Assembly: GCA_016208975.1 (NCBI GenBank)
Contig: JACQXA010000004.1
Span: forward strand, 1,551,015-1,615,014
Source of the DNA: Nitrospinota bacterium
GTDB taxonomy: Bacteria; Nitrospinota_A; UBA7883; JACRLM01
DNA: 64,000 nucleotides
Direction of reading: 5' to 3'
Position numbers and translations under genes: made by a program. The notes below the pieces were generated by a model. That model ran no database searches, had not been told where the DNA came from, and was given only the letters and a program-made list of their open reading frames with translations. Each line of letters begins with the position of its first letter. The stretch's first letter is position 1. Positions 61,228 through 64,000 of this stretch are shown one piece after another.

Positions 61228-62229
61228 ATGAAAACCAACTCTCTTGGCCAATTGCAGAGGATGGATTTACGTGAGATCTGGGACAGCGAATCTGGGGAGT
61301 TCACACCATGGCTGGCTCAGGACGAAAATATAGCCCTTCTAGGCGATACTATCGGGATTGAACTTGAGTTGGAAGCCCAGGAAAAGAATGTAGGCCCATT
61401 TAGAGCGGATATTCTGTGCAAAGATATATCAAATGATTCATGGGTTCTAATTGAAAACCAGCTTGAGGCTACCGATCATAAACATTTAGGGCAACTGCTT
61501 ACTTATGCCGCCGGGTTGAAGGCTGTAACGATTGTCTGGATAGCCCAAAAGTTTACTGATGAGCATCGAGCTACCATGGATTGGCTTAATCAGATCACTG
61601 ATGAAAATTTTAACTTTTTCGGGTTGGAAGTTGAATTGTGGCGCATAGGGGGCTCTTTGCCGGCTCCCAAGTTTAACGTTGTTTGCAAACCGAATGATTG
61701 GGCCAAATCGGTCGCTGATTCAAGAAAGAGAATCGAGGAGGGCGAACTAAACGAATATAGACAAACGCTGATTGAATATTGGGCCGGGTTTAGTGATCTG
61801 GCAAAAACGAGGAGCAAACTTATAAAGCCTCAAAAACCGCTACCGCAACAATGGACGAATGTTGCTATTGGAACCTCTAACTTTTGCCTTCTCGCTTCCG
61901 TGAACAACCAGAAACAATTTATAACGGCCCATTTAGGGATATACGGGCCTCACTCAAAGTCTAATTTCAAGGAATTATTTGCAGAAAAGCATGATGCGGA
62001 AAAGCAATTTGGCTGTGATCTGGACTGGCGTGAAATGCCGGATAAAAAAGAAAGTAAGGTTTTGATCAAACTAGATAAAACAAATCCAACAGACAGGAAT
62101 GATTGGCCCCGGCAACATCAGTGGCTATTAGATAATCTGGAAAAGCTTCACAAGGTGTTTTCCAAACGAGTCAAAGCTTTAAAACATGCCAAATTTAACG
62201 GCAGTGATGATTCTGATGAGGGAGAGTGA
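61228..62229 (+). CDS. DUF4268 protein with PD-(D/E)xK-like N-terminal domain
   Basis: The 333-residue protein has an N-terminal domain of restriction-nuclease type: GDTIGIELELEAQEKNVG, then PFRADILCKD and WVLIENQLEATDHKHLGQ, where Asp and the Glu-x-Gln (in place of Glu-x-Lys) fit a PD-(D/E)xK core. The rest matches DUF4268 (EYWAGFSDLAKTRSKLIKPQ; WLLDNLEKLHKVF). Its function is unknown, but such proteins often travel with defence genes. The gene is richer in A and T than its neighbours, a sign of transfer, and stands between two HEPN/MNT pairs. Confidence 0.75.
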   Translation: MKTNSLGQLQRMDLREIWDSESGEFTPWLAQDENIALLGDTIGIELELEAQEKNVGPFRADILCKDISNDSWVLIENQLEATDHKHLGQLLTYAAGLKAVTIVWIAQKFTDEHRATMDWLNQITDENFNFFGLEVELWRIGGSLPAPKFNVVCKPNDWAKSVADSRKRIEEGELNEYRQTLIEYWAGFSDLAKTRSKLIKPQKPLPQQWTNVAIGTSNFCLLASVNNQKQFITAHLGIYGPHSKSNFKELFAEKHDAEKQFGCDLDWREMPDKKESKVLIKLDKTNPTDRNDWPRQHQWLLDNLEKLHKVFSKRVKALKHAKFNGSDDSDEGE

Positions 62230-62238
62230 TAAGCAGGA

Positions 62239-62619
62239 ATGACCACTCCTGAACGATGGGCTGATCAGGCCCGTTATGATATTGACACCGCCAAGGCCAT
62301 GCTTGAGGCAAAGCCGTTCCCTTACGTTCTTTTCATGCGCCAGCAGGCGATCGAGAAGGCTTTGAAAGCGATTGTTATCCAGGTTACAGGCAAAATGGCC
62401 CCGCGAATTCACAGCCTTGTCAAACTAGGCGAGCTGGCGCAGTTGAAACTTTCGGCTGAGCAGGAAAAATTCTATGCCGAACTAGTTTCATACTATATCG
62501 GCTCTCGCTATCCTGAAGATTTGCTGGCGATGTCGAAGAGGGTTTCGCATCAAAAAGCCAAGGAGGCGCTCGATAAATCCGAGGAGGAAATCCAATGGCT
62601 GTTGTCTCTATTGAAATAG
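62239..62619 (+). CDS. HEPN-domain protein lacking the RX4HXY motif
   Basis: The 126-residue helical protein matches the HEPN family PF05168: ERWADQARYDIDTAKAML, RQQAIEKALKAIVIQVTG, PRIHSLVKLGELAQL, and SRYPEDL. It has no RX4HXY motif, so it is unlikely to be an RNase like the HepT protein at 60468-60893. It lies ten bases after the DUF4268 gene and overlaps the next MNT gene by 25 bases. Its role is unknown; it may be a partner domain of the nucleotidyltransferase. Confidence 0.8.
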   Translation: MTTPERWADQARYDIDTAKAMLEAKPFPYVLFMRQQAIEKALKAIVIQVTGKMAPRIHSLVKLGELAQLKLSAEQEKFYAELVSYYIGSRYPEDLLAMSKRVSHQKAKEALDKSEEEIQWLLSLLK

Positions 62620-62942
62620 AAAAGCGTATTAAGGAAGCCATGCTGGATTTGAACAGGTCATCAAAAGTTACAGCTGTGTACATTTTCGGTTCGCAAATAA
62701 ACGGCACGGCGGATGAATGGAGCGATGTGGATATAGGCGTATTTGCCGAAGGTGTGGAGAACTGGGATTTTGAACGATTCACCGAGGAATTCGTAAACGT
62801 ACAAATTAAATATGGTCATGATCTTGAACCCCATTTCTTCCCCGCCAGCGTTTTCGACAATCCGGAGCCGGGGAGTTTCGCCGAGTTCGTGAAAGAAAAC
62901 GGCGTGCGTATAGATTTGAGCCCGGAACCTCCCGCAAAATAA
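62595..62942 (+). CDS. minimal nucleotidyltransferase (MNT), partner of the HEPN protein
   Basis: The 115-residue protein has the complete GSX10DXD motif: FGSQINGTADEWSDVDIGV. It differs from the MntA at 60880-61200 in its C-terminal half (FERFTEEFVNVQIKYGHDL). ATG 62595 is within the HEPN 3' end and has GGAGGAAA ahead. The pair resembles HEPN/MNT modules, but the HEPN lacks the known modified Tyr motif, so the target of nucleotidyl transfer is unknown. Confidence 0.8.
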   Translation: MAVVSIEIEKRIKEAMLDLNRSSKVTAVYIFGSQINGTADEWSDVDIGVFAEGVENWDFERFTEEFVNVQIKYGHDLEPHFFPASVFDNPEPGSFAEFVKENGVRIDLSPEPPAK

Positions 62943-62967
62943 ATTTACCCGCCTCCCTCCGATAGTG

Positions 62968-63113
62968 TTCTTTCCCCCGCCTATTTTGGTATGATTGCGC
63001 GATGGAAAAAATCCGTGATCAGGCGGTCACGGGGTAGCCAGGGGATATGTAGTCTGGATGCCTCGCCGAAGCTTCGGGAATCTGCCGCCGGGCTCCGCAT
63101 GGAAGTAAGGTAA
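62968..63113 (+). promoter_or_regulatory. candidate promoter and structured leader of the Mla operon
   Basis: TTCTTT (62968-62973) and TATGAT (62990-62995) are 16 bases apart. A leader of about 110 bases follows with short hairpins: CCGTGA/TCACGG and the palindrome CCGAAGCTTCGG. A short open frame ATG 63002 ends after 11 codons. I see no known riboswitch. Confidence 0.4.
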
Positions 63114-63908
63114 TTGATCAAATTCAGCGTCGCTGTCATAGAGGCCGTGGTGGGCAACATCGGCCTGTGGGTGATTTGGACCGCCCACTCGGTGGGGGAG
63201 CTTTCCATGTTCACCTGGCAGGTGCTCAAATGGCTTGTCCGCCCGCCATTGCGCATCCGCGCGGTTTTCGAGCAGATGCAGGAGATCGGCTACAACTCGG
63301 TGCCCGTGGTGGCCATTACGGCGCTGTCCACCGGTGGCGTGCTGGCCTTGCAAAGCTACATCGGTTTTAAACGGTTCGGCGCCGAGAGCATGGTGGGCAC
63401 CGTGGTGGCCCTTTCCATGACCCGCGAGCTGGGGCCGGTGCTTACCGGCATAATGGTGGCGGGCCGGGCGGGCTCCGCCATGGCCGCCGAGCTTGGCACA
63501 ATGAAGGTGACCGAGCAGATCGACGCTTTGTACACCCTGGCGGCCAACCCCATTAAATACCTTATCGTGCCCCGGTTCATCGCAGGGGTGCTGATGCTTC
63601 CCATGCTGTCGGTGGTGGGGGATGTGCTGGGCATAATGGGCGGAGCGGCCATAGGGGTGGGCACGCTGGAGGCCAACCCGGTGGTTTACATGAAAAAGAC
63701 TTTCGAGTTCCTGGAGTTGAACGACATTTACTCCGGCCTGTTCAAAAGCATGGTGTTCGGGGGCATCATAGCCATAGTCTGTTGTTTCCAGGGATTCGCC
63801 ACGGAAGGGGGCGCCGAGGGTGTGGGAAAGGCCACCACGCGGTCGGTGGTGATATCGTCCATCCTCATACTTGTTACGGACTACGTTATGACCGCGTTCC
63901 TGTTCTAG
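63114..63908 (+). CDS. mlaE: MlaE-family ABC lipid-transport permease
   Basis: MlaE is the inner-membrane permease that moves phospholipid between the two membranes of Gram-negative cells. The 264-residue protein has five to six membrane helices and the signature MTRELGPVLTGIMVAGRAGSAMAAELG (shown here in part: MTRELGPVLTGIMVAGRAGS) and EQIDALYTLAANPIKYL. It starts at TTG 63114 with AAGG upstream, as the stop TAA lies just before. The MlaF ATPase gene begins 17 bases later. Confidence 0.93.
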   Translation: MIKFSVAVIEAVVGNIGLWVIWTAHSVGELSMFTWQVLKWLVRPPLRIRAVFEQMQEIGYNSVPVVAITALSTGGVLALQSYIGFKRFGAESMVGTVVALSMTRELGPVLTGIMVAGRAGSAMAAELGTMKVTEQIDALYTLAANPIKYLIVPRFIAGVLMLPMLSVVGDVLGIMGGAAIGVGTLEANPVVYMKKTFEFLELNDIYSGLFKSMVFGGIIAIVCCFQGFATEGGAEGVGKATTRSVVISSILILVTDYVMTAFLF

Positions 63909-63924
63909 ACAAAGGCTAACTGGC

Positions 63925-64000
63925 ATGGCGGACGACACGATAATAGAGCTGATAGACCTCCACAAGGCTTTCGGGCCCAAGAAGGTGCTGGACGGGGCCA
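63925..64000 (+). CDS. mlaF: MlaF-like ABC ATPase, 5' part
   Basis: Only the first 25 codons are in the window: MADDTIIELIDLHKAFGPKK, then VLDGA, the usual start of MlaF (Ttg2A) ATPases just before Walker A. The order permease then ATPase differs from the proteobacterial mlaF-mlaE order but is common elsewhere. The rest of the gene lies beyond the window. Confidence 0.8.
   Translation, partial: MADDTIIELIDLHKAFGPKKVLDGA

Noticed and set aside
63030-63070. Weak likeness to the 3' part of a c-di-GMP-I riboswitch (GGTAGCC)
   Set aside because: The other conserved core (CGCAAAGCC-like region) is missing, so the match is chance.

Overview
The window comes from a GC-rich, Gram-negative, rod-forming, nitrogen-fixing bacterium. 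Evidence: MreB/C/D for rod shape, several outer-membrane barrels, a TolC protein and a MlaE permease for the outer membrane, NifB/NifT/NifV with DraT for diazotrophy, an oxygen-sensitive style SUF pathway and assimilatory sulfate reduction. Gene orders such as folK-dNK-panB, gap-pgk-tpiA-secG and a split prfA/prmC fit lineages around Nitrospinota or the former Deltaproteobacteria. I cannot name the taxon from this sequence alone.

Layout. 1-2025: folate and pantothenate biosynthesis. 2154-5342: an AT-richer restriction-modification island (C5 cytosine methyltransferase, Vsr, MvaI/BcnI-type nuclease) with its own promoter and palindromic operator. 5404-9987: MarR/YciI, then the lower glycolysis operon ending in secG. 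9994-16924: lipoprotein, peptide-binding lipoprotein, mreBCD, a MITE-like element, RNase HI and two outer-membrane proteins. 17064-20923: tRNA-Ser(CGA), SugE/Gdx, argG, LEA14-like lipoprotein, HtpX. 20987-26616: a large PAS histidine kinase and a barrel/ABC/DUF3592 cluster. 26881-30743: assimilatory sulfite and APS reductases facing an Rrf2 regulator. 31037-37566: rho, rpmE, prfA, HD-GYP protein, prmC, murA. 37618-42464: nifB-nifT-nifV-hesA-unknown operon with a sigma54 promoter and NifA site, and divergent draT. 42483-50019: an SMR pump and a TetR-controlled tripartite ABC exporter of the YbhGFSR type with the ATPase split in two. 50028-56053: SUF iron-sulfur cluster operon. 56267-60468: lytic transglycosylase, dnaB, alr, MgtC. 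60468-62942: two HEPN/nucleotidyltransferase pairs around a DUF4268 nuclease-like protein. 62968-64000: start of an Mla lipid-transport operon.

How they fit together. Sulfate reduction (APS and sulfite reductases), cysteine desulfurase SufS, the SUF scaffold and NifB/NifV form a sulfur to Fe-S cluster to nitrogenase-cofactor chain, although nifHDK themselves lie elsewhere. Two mobile or defence-like insertions (the restriction-modification island and the HEPN/MNT island) sit among housekeeping genes. The most unusual points are the Cys-free IscU-Nfu fusion, the sulfite reductase-TusA fusion, the extended MvaI/BcnI nuclease, the unknown 117-residue protein in the nif operon, and the second, non-canonical HEPN/MNT pair next to the DUF4268 protein.
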